From the NCBI RefSeq assembly GCF_024198215.1, contig NZ_JAKCFA010000003.1:372001-436000 (forward strand): 64,000 nucleotides of DNA, given 5' to 3'. The notes under the pieces were generated by a model. It did no database searches. It worked only from the letters and a program-made list of their open reading frames with translations, and had not been told where the DNA came from. Of this stretch, positions 25,623 through 33,077 are shown piece after piece; within the stretch, counting starts at the first letter, position 1; each line of letters starts with the position of its first letter. Source of the stretch: Myxococcus qinghaiensis. GTDB lineage: Bacteria > Myxococcota > Myxococcia > Myxococcales > Myxococcaceae. The position numbers were made by a program, and so were the translations under genes.

Positions 25623-26312
25623 TCAGGACGCGCGAGACTTCCGAGCGGGGCGCCGCGTGCGGCTGCGCACGGGCGTCGAGGTGGCCTCTCCGTAGACGCG
25701 GTCATAGTCCTTCATGCTGCGGCGGATGACCTCCATCGCCTCCGGCCTGTCGTAGACCTCCGCGATTTCGACGCTGCGCTTTCCCTCACCGGGAATCTGC
25801 TTGTAGGTGAGGAAGTAGTGCTTGAGGCGATCCAACAGCGGACGCGGAAGCTGGGCGATGTGCTGCAGCTCTCCGTAGACCAGGTCGGACTCGAGCACCG
25901 CGATGATTTTGTCATCCGCCTCGTTGCCGTCGATCATCCGGAAGCCGCCGATGGGCACCGCGCGCACCAGCAGGTTGCCGTTGCTGACGACCTTCTCCGT
26001 CAGCACGCAGATGTCGATGGGGTCCCTGTCGCCCTGGATGTTCTTCACACCCGTGCGCTCGGCGCAGCGCTTCGCCACCAGCTCGTCGCAGTACGTCTGG
26101 GGAATGAACCCGTACAGCGTCGGGCACTGGCTGCTGAACCGCTGCGGCCGGTCCAACTTGAGGATGCCCGACTCCTTGTCCAGCTCGTACTTCACCGCGT
26201 CCGTGGGGACGATTTCGATATAGGCGGTGACGATTTCAGGAGACTCGTTCCCAGGGGTGATGCCGTGCCAGGGATGAGCCGCGAACGACTTCTGAGGTGC
26301 TGACTTCTTCAT
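25623..26312 (-). CDS. ppa: Inorganic pyrophosphatase (family I)
   Basis: 229 residues from the ATG at 26312, whose ATGA overlaps the stop of the acyltransferase gene. The family I signature is visible as GDRDPIDICVL (metal-binding aspartates), with upstream IEIVPTDAVKYELDKESG and LYGFIPQTYC. The enzyme hydrolyses pyrophosphate released by biosynthesis, in the cytoplasm. The C-terminal tail is rich in Arg/Lys (RSRTRRPARKSRAS) and longer than in E. coli PPase. It is the third gene of an operon after epmA and plsC. Confidence 0.9.
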   Translation of the reverse strand: MKKSAPQKSFAAHPWHGITPGNESPEIVTAYIEIVPTDAVKYELDKESGILKLDRPQRFSSQCPTLYGFIPQTYCDELVAKRCAERTGVKNIQGDRDPIDICVLTEKVVSNGNLLVRAVPIGGFRMIDGNEADDKIIAVLESDLVYGELQHIAQLPRPLLDRLKHYFLTYKQIPGEGKRSVEIAEVYDRPEAMEVIRRSMKDYDRVYGEATSTPVRSRTRRPARKSRAS

Positions 26313-27052
26313 GTGGGTACGTCTCCCGAGCGCCTGCACGCCTCGGAGTAGAGTTGCGCGACCGCGTCCTCCAGCTCGCGCGTGAGCGCGTCGCGGTCTT
26401 CAATCGTCAGGCCCTGCGTGGGGATGGGCTTGCCCACCACCAGCGCCACGCGCTGGCCCCACTGCACCGCCCGTCCTCCCTTGGGAAGGATGAGCCGAGT
26501 CCCCGACACCGCCATGGGCACCACCGGCACGCCTGCCTGGATGGCGAGCGTCGCGGCCCCCTTCTTGAACGGCCGCAGCCGCCCATCCTCGCTGCGCGTG
26601 CCCTCGGCGTAGAACAGCACGCTCACCCGCTCGCGCAGCGCCGTCACCGCCTCCTCCAGTCGGGCCCGGTCCTCGCTGCCGCCGCTGCGCGCCACGGGGA
26701 TGTTGCCCGCCCGCCGCAGCGCCGCGCCGAACACCGGAATCTTGAACAGCTCCGCCTTCGCCACGAAGCGCGTGTGCGTCTCCACGTACGCCATGTTCAG
26801 CGGCGCGTCGTAGTGCGACTGGTGGTTGCACACGAAGACGACGTGCCCTTCCGTGGGAATGTGCTCCAGCCCCACCGCCTCGTGACGCACGCCCGCCGAC
26901 GCCAGCACGCCCCGCGCCCAGAGCCGCAGGGCCTTGTCCGCCTCCCCGTGCGCGCCACCCACTGACAACGCGGAGATGACCGAGGAGAACACCCCCGTCA
27001 GGCCCACTGCTGAAACACCCGCGAACGCCGTCCGGACGATGTCTCGAATCAC
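26309..27052 (-). CDS. plsC: 1-acyl-sn-glycerol-3-phosphate acyltransferase (PlsC family)
   Basis: 247 residues. The catalytic HX4D motif is NHQSHYD (H77, D82). The second conserved block is VLFYAEGTRSEDGRLRPFKKGA, and a third is the GVPVVPMAVSGT segment. The N-terminal region is hydrophobic, consistent with membrane association. The enzyme acylates lysophosphatidate to phosphatidate. It overlaps epmA upstream and ppa downstream by four bases each, so the three are translationally coupled. Other lysophospholipid acyltransferases share these motifs. Confidence 0.88.
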   Translation of the reverse strand: MIRDIVRTAFAGVSAVGLTGVFSSVISALSVGGAHGEADKALRLWARGVLASAGVRHEAVGLEHIPTEGHVVFVCNHQSHYDAPLNMAYVETHTRFVAKAELFKIPVFGAALRRAGNIPVARSGGSEDRARLEEAVTALRERVSVLFYAEGTRSEDGRLRPFKKGAATLAIQAGVPVVPMAVSGTRLILPKGGRAVQWGQRVALVVGKPIPTQGLTIEDRDALTRELEDAVAQLYSEACRRSGDVPT

Positions 27053-28053
27053 ACGAACTCGTGGGCGGGGAACAAGAGCACGTCCGAGATGCGCTGGACC
27101 CCGAGCAGCAGCATCAGGATTCTGTCGAGCCCCACGGCGATACCCGCCGAGGGCGGCATTCGACCTACTGCGTCAAGGAACCGCTCGTCCAGAGGATACA
27201 CGGAACGCCCCAGCTTGCGCCTGAGGTCCTGTTCCTCCACGAGCCTCGCCCGCTGTTCGGCCGCGTCCGTCAGCTCGGAGAACCCGTTCGCCAGCTCCAG
27301 GCCCTTCGCGTACAGCTCCACCCGCTCCGCCACGGCGGAATCCCCGGGCTTCAAGCGAGAGAGCGCCGCCATGGACGCCGGGTACTCGATGAGGAACGTG
27401 GGCCGCTCGTGGCCCAGGCCCGTCTCCACCCGCTGCAGGAAGAGGTGGAAGAAGACGTCGTCGAAGCTCTGGGCGTCGCCCGTCCGGACGCCCGCGGCCT
27501 CGGCGGCGCGCTTGAGCGAGGGCCCGTCCGAGTGCACGCGGATATCCACGCCCGTCGCCTTGAACACGGCGTCGCGCACCGTGAGGCGCTCATACGGCGT
27601 GCGCGTGAAGAAGGCCGGGTCGGCGCCGGGCTCACCCTCCGTGGCGGAGCGCCCGGCCTCCGCGAGCGCGCCCTCCAAGTCGTTCATGATGGCGTGGTAG
27701 TCCGCCTGGGGCCGGTAGAACTCCAGCATCGTGAATTCCGGATTGTGCGTGGCAGTGACTTCGCCGTTCCGGAACACCTTGCAGAGCTGGAAGAGGGGCC
27801 CCGCCCCGTCGGCGAGCAGCCGCTTCATCGCGTACTCGGGGCTGGTGTGCAGATAGAGGGTGCGAGCGGTGCCGACGTCCGTCTCGGGGATGAAGCCCGC
27901 CTCGAAGGCGTTGATGTGCGGCTCCATTCCGGGCGTGGGGATGAGCAGGGGCGTCTCCACCTCCAGGTACCCCTGGGCGACGAAGAAACGTCGAAGGGCG
28001 GAGTAGAGGGCCTGGCGTCCCCGGGCGGCCCGCCATTGAGAAAGATTGGGCAT
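27049..28053 (-). CDS. epmA: EF-P lysine aminoacylase EpmA (GenX/PoxA family)
   Basis: 334 residues from the ATG at 28053. The open frame continues upstream only as antisense of the peptidase gene. The protein is a class II lysyl-tRNA-synthetase-like catalytic core without the anticodon-binding domain: motif 2-like CKVFRNGEVTATHNPEFTMLEFY and motif 3 GIAVGLDRILMLLLG are clear. EpmA attaches (R)-beta-lysine to elongation factor P, helping ribosomes through polyproline stretches. The first-motif region LEVETPLLIPTPGMEPHINAF is typical. The start lies 18 bases from the start of the divergent peptidase gene. EpmB and EF-P genes are not in the window. Confidence 0.88.
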   Translation of the reverse strand: MPNLSQWRAARGRQALYSALRRFFVAQGYLEVETPLLIPTPGMEPHINAFEAGFIPETDVGTARTLYLHTSPEYAMKRLLADGAGPLFQLCKVFRNGEVTATHNPEFTMLEFYRPQADYHAIMNDLEGALAEAGRSATEGEPGADPAFFTRTPYERLTVRDAVFKATGVDIRVHSDGPSLKRAAEAAGVRTGDAQSFDDVFFHLFLQRVETGLGHERPTFLIEYPASMAALSRLKPGDSAVAERVELYAKGLELANGFSELTDAAEQRARLVEEQDLRRKLGRSVYPLDERFLDAVGRMPPSAGIAVGLDRILMLLLGVQRISDVLLFPAHEFV

Positions 28054-28071
28054 GGGCAAGGCGGAAGTAAC

Positions 28072-29859
28072 ATGAGGCCCGACATGCACCCAAGGATTCC
28101 CCTCCTCCTCGCCCTGGCCTGCCTCCTCAGCGCCTGCCCCAAGGGCCCTCCCGCGGACTCCCGGCAGCCCCCCACGGAGGAGCAGCGCCTGACGACGGAC
28201 GTGCGCGCGCTGGCCTCTCGCGCGGAGACGCTGCTGGAGGCGCAGCACCGGCTCGTCTGGGTGTTCTGGACGGAGGGCCGCCACGTGGACGTCTCCGGGA
28301 CGTACGCGGGGCAGGAAGACCTCTTCACGCTCGACAACATCCGCAAGGTGGACCGGCTGCGGCAGCTCACGCAGGACCCGCGCGAGGTGCGCGCCCTCAC
28401 CGCGCTGCACTCGCACTTCGCCGGCGAGTACCTGTCGCACGCGCTGGCCGAGTACAACGACGCGTCCGCCAACCTGGAGGCCTCCCTCACCTTCACCCTG
28501 GACGGCAAGGAGCTGCGCTACCGGGATTTGGAGCGGCTCTTGGCCAACGAGCGGAGCGCGGCGCGGCGCAAGGCGCTCTACGCGGCGGTGACGCCCCTGT
28601 TGGAGCGGCTCAACCAGACGCTGCGCCGCAAGGAGGAGCGCGCGGAGGAGCTGGTGAAGGCGCTGGGCTTCCCCTCGTACGAGGCCTTCGGCAGCGAGCT
28701 GCGACAGGCGGACCTGGGCAAGCTGAGCGTGCTGGCGGAGGAGATTCTCCAGGCGACGCAGGCGCCGTACCGGCTGGTGATGGAGCGACTGGCGCAGCGC
28801 GAACTGGGCGTGCCGTTCAAGGACATCACCCGCGCGGACATCCCCCGGCTGTTCCGCTCGCGCGAGGTGGAGGACGCCTTCCCCAAGGGCGAGTCCCTGC
28901 TCAAGGCGCATGGCACCCTGTCGGGGATGAGCCTGGACCTCGCCGAGCTGAAGAACGTTCAAATCGACGCGAGGGATTTGCCGCGAAAGAACAACCGTCC
29001 CCTGGCGCTGTCGGTGCGAGTGCCGGACGACGTGAGGCTGTCCTTCAAGCCGGGCTCGGGCGTGCTGCATCAGGCGCGCGTGCTGCACGAGTTCGGGCAC
29101 GCGCTGCACTCGGCCTTCACGAAGGAGACGCGCTTCGAGCTGGCGCGGCTGGGCAACCCCACGGTGGGCGAGGCGTACTCGTCGCTCTTCGAGGACCTGC
29201 TGGAGGACCCGGTGTGGCTGGAGGAGCACGCGGGCGTCAGTGGAGACCAGCGCTCGCAGTTCCTGGCCACCTCCAGCGCGCACAAGCTGTACCTCATCCG
29301 CCACGCGGCGGGCCGGCTCCTGTACCAGTTGGAGCTGCACCGGCGCGTGGAGGTGGACCCGAAGGAGTTGTACCGGCAGGTGATGTCGCGCACGGACGAC
29401 ATCCCGATGACGGACGAGGACACGGAGCGCTACCTGGTGGACCAGGAGGACTTCTTCCAGTCCGCGGACAGCTTCCGCGCGTGGTTCCTCGCGGGCCAGC
29501 TCCAGGCGCAGCTCAAGGCGCGCTTCGGCCCCGCGTGGTGGCATGCGCCGCAGTCGGGTGAGTTCCTCAAGGCGCTGTGGGCCAAGGGCAACGGCCTGTC
29601 CGCGCGAGAGGTGGCCGAGGCCATCGGCGAGAAGGGAATCGAGCCCGACGTGCTGCTCTTGCGCCTGGGCACCACGCTTCAGGTGCCCATCCGGCTGAAC
29701 CTTGAAGGCGTGGAGGACAGCATCCTCCCCGCGGCGCCCGGTCTGGAGGGCTTCACCCAGCCCGCGCCGCCTCCGGGGCTGGAGGGGTTCACCGCGCCGC
29801 AGGGGACGCAGCAGGGCCCCACGCTGCCGCCCAAGGCGGGCACGGGCGACGGCCGCTGA
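28072..29859 (+). CDS. M3-like zinc metallopeptidase lipoprotein
   Basis: 595 residues from the ATG at 28072, with GGAAG upstream; an in-frame ATG at 28084 is an alternative. The leader has a lipobox (LLSAC). The zinc site is HEFGH (about 339-343), with a downstream Glu in GEAYSSLFEDLLEDP as the likely third ligand. This resembles M3 oligopeptidases (thimet/oligoendopeptidase F), which are usually cytoplasmic and lack a lipid anchor. The C-terminal 40 residues are low in complexity and contain PGLEGFT twice. It probably cleaves peptides in the periplasm or at the cell surface. It is divergent from epmA. Confidence 0.82.
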   Translation: MRPDMHPRIPLLLALACLLSACPKGPPADSRQPPTEEQRLTTDVRALASRAETLLEAQHRLVWVFWTEGRHVDVSGTYAGQEDLFTLDNIRKVDRLRQLTQDPREVRALTALHSHFAGEYLSHALAEYNDASANLEASLTFTLDGKELRYRDLERLLANERSAARRKALYAAVTPLLERLNQTLRRKEERAEELVKALGFPSYEAFGSELRQADLGKLSVLAEEILQATQAPYRLVMERLAQRELGVPFKDITRADIPRLFRSREVEDAFPKGESLLKAHGTLSGMSLDLAELKNVQIDARDLPRKNNRPLALSVRVPDDVRLSFKPGSGVLHQARVLHEFGHALHSAFTKETRFELARLGNPTVGEAYSSLFEDLLEDPVWLEEHAGVSGDQRSQFLATSSAHKLYLIRHAAGRLLYQLELHRRVEVDPKELYRQVMSRTDDIPMTDEDTERYLVDQEDFFQSADSFRAWFLAGQLQAQLKARFGPAWWHAPQSGEFLKALWAKGNGLSAREVAEAIGEKGIEPDVLLLRLGTTLQVPIRLNLEGVEDSILPAAPGLEGFTQPAPPPGLEGFTAPQGTQQGPTLPPKAGTGDGR

Positions 29860-30014
29860 GCGCGCTCCGTCCTCTCGCCGGCCTACCGGCGACGAGGCCG
29901 AAGCGGAGGTTGCTGCGGGGTCGGCGTCAAGGGCGGACTGGGGCGCGTGGGTGGAGTCGCGGGCTTCGGAGGGGTTGGGAGCGAGGTATTGGCTCGTTGC
30001 GGCGCGCGCCCCCA

Positions 30015-30054
30015 ACGAAAAGGCCCCCGCCCTCGCAAAGAGGACGGAGGCCCT
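30015..30054 (-). terminator. Intrinsic terminator after the SPFH-SHOCT gene
   Basis: On the minus strand a 15-pair stem (arms at 30040-30054 and 30020-30034, with a few G-T pairs) has a five-base loop and ends in a T-rich run. It begins 26 bases after the stop of the SPFH gene. Confidence 0.8.
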
Positions 30055-30079
30055 GACGTCGGGGCGTGGAGCCCGGGGA

Positions 30080-31126
30080 CTACAGGAGCTTCATCAGCTC
30101 CGCGCGCTTGGCGTTGTACTCCTCGTCGGAGAGGACGCCCGCGTCCTTCAGCTCCTTGATTTCCTTCAGGCGCTGCGCGGGGCTGCGCGTGTCGGCGGGA
30201 GCCGCCTGCTGCGCGGGCTCCTGCGGGCGCTGCTGCTGGCCCTGCTGGTTCATGAACTGCTGGGCCATGCCGAAGCCCATGCCCATGCCCATGCCGCCCA
30301 GCGCGTTGCCGGAGCCGCTGCCGTCACCGCCCTTGGCCATGCCCTCGGCCGCGCCCAGCATCGCCTGGCCCTGCGCGTACTGCTGGAAGCCACCGGCCAG
30401 CCGCGAGTAGGCGACGTCCTTCGACAGCTTCTTCAGCGTCGCCTCGTCCTCCTCCTTGATGCTGACGTGGAAGTTGCCCAGGCGGACCACGGTGAGCCCG
30501 TAGCTGTCCACGTGGGGCTTCATTCCACTGATGACCTCGGTTTCAATCTCCTCGGTGTACGCACCGCTCGTCACGTCGAGCAGCGGCCAGCGCTTCTTCA
30601 CCAGCAGCTCGGCGATGCGGTCCTTGGTGACCTTGAGCACCTGGTTCTTGAACCAGCCCAGCAGCTCCTCGTTGCTGGTGCGGCCCATGCCCACCAGGCC
30701 CACCACGAGCTTCTCCGGGTCCGTCACGCGGATGGAGAAGTCGCCGTAGACCATGGTGCCGATACCCAGGCCCGTCTCCGGATCTCGCGCGTCGCCAATG
30801 GGCCCGCCGAACTTCACGCCCGCGAACTCGCGCACGGAGACGAAGAAGACCTCTGCGACGAAGAGGTTGCCGCCCGTGAACTTCTCCAGGAGCGCGGACA
30901 GGAACGGGATGTTGTTCGAGTCGAGCTGGTGGCGGCCGGGCCCCAGCTTGCCCTCGACCTTGCCGTCCTTGACGAAGAGGGCGACCTCGTCCGCGTCGAC
31001 GGTCAGCTGGGTGAGCATCCGGATGTTGTTCTCCGGATACTTGTAGATGATCTCCCCCTTCGCCGTGTCCGCGCGAGCGATGAAGTTGCGCTTCGCCTCA
31101 CCCTTGATGGTGTCGAAGATACCCAT
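30080..31126 (-). CDS. SPFH domain protein with C-terminal SHOCT domain
   Basis: 348 residues. The N-terminal 240 residues match the SPFH/YdjI (virion core-like) family: IIYKYPENNIRMLTQLTV, GPGRHQLDSNNIPFLS, an FRV-type beta-sheet segment, and YGLTVVRLGNFHVSIKEEDE. A glycine/methionine/glutamine-rich linker (about 265-310, MGMGMGFGMAQQF) leads to a SHOCT-like C-terminus (RLKEIKELKDAGVLSDEEY). SPFH proteins form membrane-associated scaffolds and SHOCT domains mediate oligomerisation. It is a single gene ending in a good terminator. The target process is unknown. Confidence 0.85.
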   Translation of the reverse strand: MGIFDTIKGEAKRNFIARADTAKGEIIYKYPENNIRMLTQLTVDADEVALFVKDGKVEGKLGPGRHQLDSNNIPFLSALLEKFTGGNLFVAEVFFVSVREFAGVKFGGPIGDARDPETGLGIGTMVYGDFSIRVTDPEKLVVGLVGMGRTSNEELLGWFKNQVLKVTKDRIAELLVKKRWPLLDVTSGAYTEEIETEVISGMKPHVDSYGLTVVRLGNFHVSIKEEDEATLKKLSKDVAYSRLAGGFQQYAQGQAMLGAAEGMAKGGDGSGSGNALGGMGMGMGFGMAQQFMNQQGQQQRPQEPAQQAAPADTRSPAQRLKEIKELKDAGVLSDEEYNAKRAELMKLL

Positions 31127-31356
31127 TGCTAGTCAGCGCCTCCGTGGCCGCCATGGTGGCCGGCAAATCCGCGCCCCCACCCGACCCTCTCTAAGAACAT
31201 GGCGTCCGCGACGAAAGCGTGCCCGCTTTCCGCCCGTCAGCCCTCCCCGGAAGATGCCAGTTTCACTGGCCATTGCCTAGCCGCTCGCCCTCCGGGCGGC
31301 CTCGGGACGGCCTGGGGTGAACGGGTGGGAGCCCCGCTGGGAGGCCCCCAGGGAAC

Positions 31357-32157
31357 TCAGCCCCAGCGGCTGACCAGGCGCTCGCGGTCCAGCAGGCGGA
31401 TGCTGGCGACGAGGAGCACCGCGTCCAGTACCAGCACCACCGCGCCCTGAAGCGCGTAGAAGCCCAGCCCGGCCTTCAGGATGCCAGCCACCTGCCCGCC
31501 CACCATGCCGACGAGCGGCAGGACGACGAGTGCGGAAATCTGCTGCGCCATGCGGGCCTCGCTCACCCGGGCGGAGATGAGGACGGCGACGCCGTTGCCG
31601 AAGAAGGCGAACAGGGGGGCAATCACCAGCACGCCGAAGGTCCACAGGGCGTTGGGCATCAGCGGCCCCTGCACCAGGGGCCACGCGACGATGTCCACGC
31701 CCACGCAGAAGAGGATGAAGGCCACCCAGGTAATCACCACCGCGGGCACCAGCGCCGCCAGGCTCTTGCCCGCCACCAGCTCCGCGGCCGTCACCGGCGA
31801 GGCGAGCAGCGGCTCCAGCGTGCGCCGCTCCTTCTCGCCCGCGACGCTCTGCGAGGCGATGAGGATGGGCACGAAGACGGGCATGACGAGGAACAGGCCG
31901 AACCAGTCGGTGAGCGTCTTGTCGATGAGGAAGCGCGCCGCGCTGGCCCCCAACGGCAGCGTGGGGTCATAGAACTGCGCCACGCTGCGCAGGTCCGCGC
32001 TGTTGGGCGTGTTGACGTACGTCCACACGACGGCGATGGGCACCAGCACCATGACGGCCGGCAGCACCGCCATGGAGACGAGCAGCCCCACGTTCTTGCG
32101 CAGGTCCAGGAAGTCCTTCCAGAACACGGCCAGGGCTCGACGCGGACGGAAGGCCAT
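31357..32157 (-). CDS. ABC-2 type transporter permease
   Basis: 266 residues with about six transmembrane helices: LVSMAVLPAVMVLVPIAVVW, FLVMPVFVPILIASQSVAG, PAVVITWVAFILFCVGV and others. The segment SVAGEKERRTLEPLLASPVTAAELVAGK is the characteristic ABC-2 coupling region. It is the membrane half of an exporter and starts two bases after the ATP-binding gene, so the two are coupled. The substrate is unknown. Confidence 0.9.
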   Translation of the reverse strand: MAFRPRRALAVFWKDFLDLRKNVGLLVSMAVLPAVMVLVPIAVVWTYVNTPNSADLRSVAQFYDPTLPLGASAARFLIDKTLTDWFGLFLVMPVFVPILIASQSVAGEKERRTLEPLLASPVTAAELVAGKSLAALVPAVVITWVAFILFCVGVDIVAWPLVQGPLMPNALWTFGVLVIAPLFAFFGNGVAVLISARVSEARMAQQISALVVLPLVGMVGGQVAGILKAGLGFYALQGAVVLVLDAVLLVASIRLLDRERLVSRWG

Positions 32158-32159
32158 GG

Positions 32160-33077
32160 CTAGACGCCCTCTTCACGAAGCAGGTCCAGGTAAACCTCTT
32201 CCAGCGGACGTTGCGCCGGCACCGCGCTGTGCACGCGCGCGCCCGCGCCCACCAGGCACGCCAGCACGTCGGGCGCGTGAGACTCGTCCTCCAGCATGAC
32301 GCGCAGCCGCATCCCCTCCGCCAGCACGTTGGGCGCGAAGGGCAGCGCCGCCAGCGCGACGCGGAAGCGCTCCGCCTCACCGTCCACCCGCACGTCCAGC
32401 GCCTGTCCGGAGCGCCGCAGCTCCCGCACCGGCCCCATCAGGAGCAGCCGCCGCTTCACCACCGCGACGCGCTCACACAGCCGCTCCACCTCCGCCAGGT
32501 TGTGCGAGCAGAGGACAATCGTGCGCCCCTCCGACGCCAGCTCCGCCACCGCGTCGCGCACCGTGCGCGCGGACTCCGGGTCCAGGCCGCTGGTGGGCTC
32601 GTCCAGGAAGATGACGCTCGGGTCGTGCACCAGCGTGCGGACGATGGCGAGCTTCTGGCGCATGCCCTTGGAGAAGCCGCCCACGGGCTCCTCCTCGCGG
32701 CCGCCCAGCCCGAAGCGCTCCAGGTAGTGCTGCGTGCGTGGCCAGGCCTTGGACTCGTCCAGCTCATGCAGCTTCATGAAGAAGCGCAGGTTCTCCCGAG
32801 CGGTGAGCCGCTCATAGAGGCCGGGCTGTTCGGTGAGCAGGCCCACCACCTTGCGCAGCCCCTCGCCGTCGCGGTCCACGCGGTGGCCCCACACCACGGC
32901 CTCGCCCTCGGTGGGACTCAACAGGCCGGTGAGCATGCGCACCGTCGTCGTCTTCCCGGCGCCGTTGGGGCCGAGCAGACCGAACACCTCGCCGGGCCGC
33001 ACGTGGAAGGTGAGCCCCTCCACGGCGACGCGCTCGCCGAAGCGCTTGCCCAGTCCCCGGACGTCGATGCCACTCAA
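32160..33077 (-). CDS. ABC transporter ATP-binding protein
   Basis: 305 residues from a TTG start at 33077 that overlaps the stop of the glycosyltransferase gene (TTGA); the frame is open further upstream only as antisense. It contains Walker A GPNGAGKTT, a signature FSKGMRQKLAIVRTLV in place of LSGGQ, Walker B VIFLDEPTSGLDP and the switch His in VLCSHNLAEVERLC. The extended C-terminal part (about 215-305) is typical of ABC-2 exporters of the drug/lipid type. It would energise the permease that follows. The unusual start codon and tight overlap suggest coupling to the glycosyltransferase gene, so export of a glycosylated product is possible but not shown. Confidence 0.88.
   Translation of the reverse strand: MSGIDVRGLGKRFGERVAVEGLTFHVRPGEVFGLLGPNGAGKTTTVRMLTGLLSPTEGEAVVWGHRVDRDGEGLRKVVGLLTEQPGLYERLTARENLRFFMKLHELDESKAWPRTQHYLERFGLGGREEEPVGGFSKGMRQKLAIVRTLVHDPSVIFLDEPTSGLDPESARTVRDAVAELASEGRTIVLCSHNLAEVERLCERVAVVKRRLLLMGPVRELRRSGQALDVRVDGEAERFRVALAALPFAPNVLAEGMRLRVMLEDESHAPDVLACLVGAGARVHSAVPAQRPLEEVYLDLLREEGV

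Noticed and set aside
28054..30015. Upstream continuation of the epmA frame
   Set aside because: It is antisense of the M3-like peptidase gene. EpmA is full length from 28053.
29860..30079. A small gene in the gap after the peptidase
   Set aside because: The stretch contains only the terminator of the SPFH gene and G-rich sequence. No start codon with a ribosome binding site was seen.
31127..31356. A gene or site in the 230-base gap upstream of the SPFH gene
   Set aside because: Nothing beyond weak GC-rich palindromes; probably promoter DNA and the 3' end of the ABC permease transcript.
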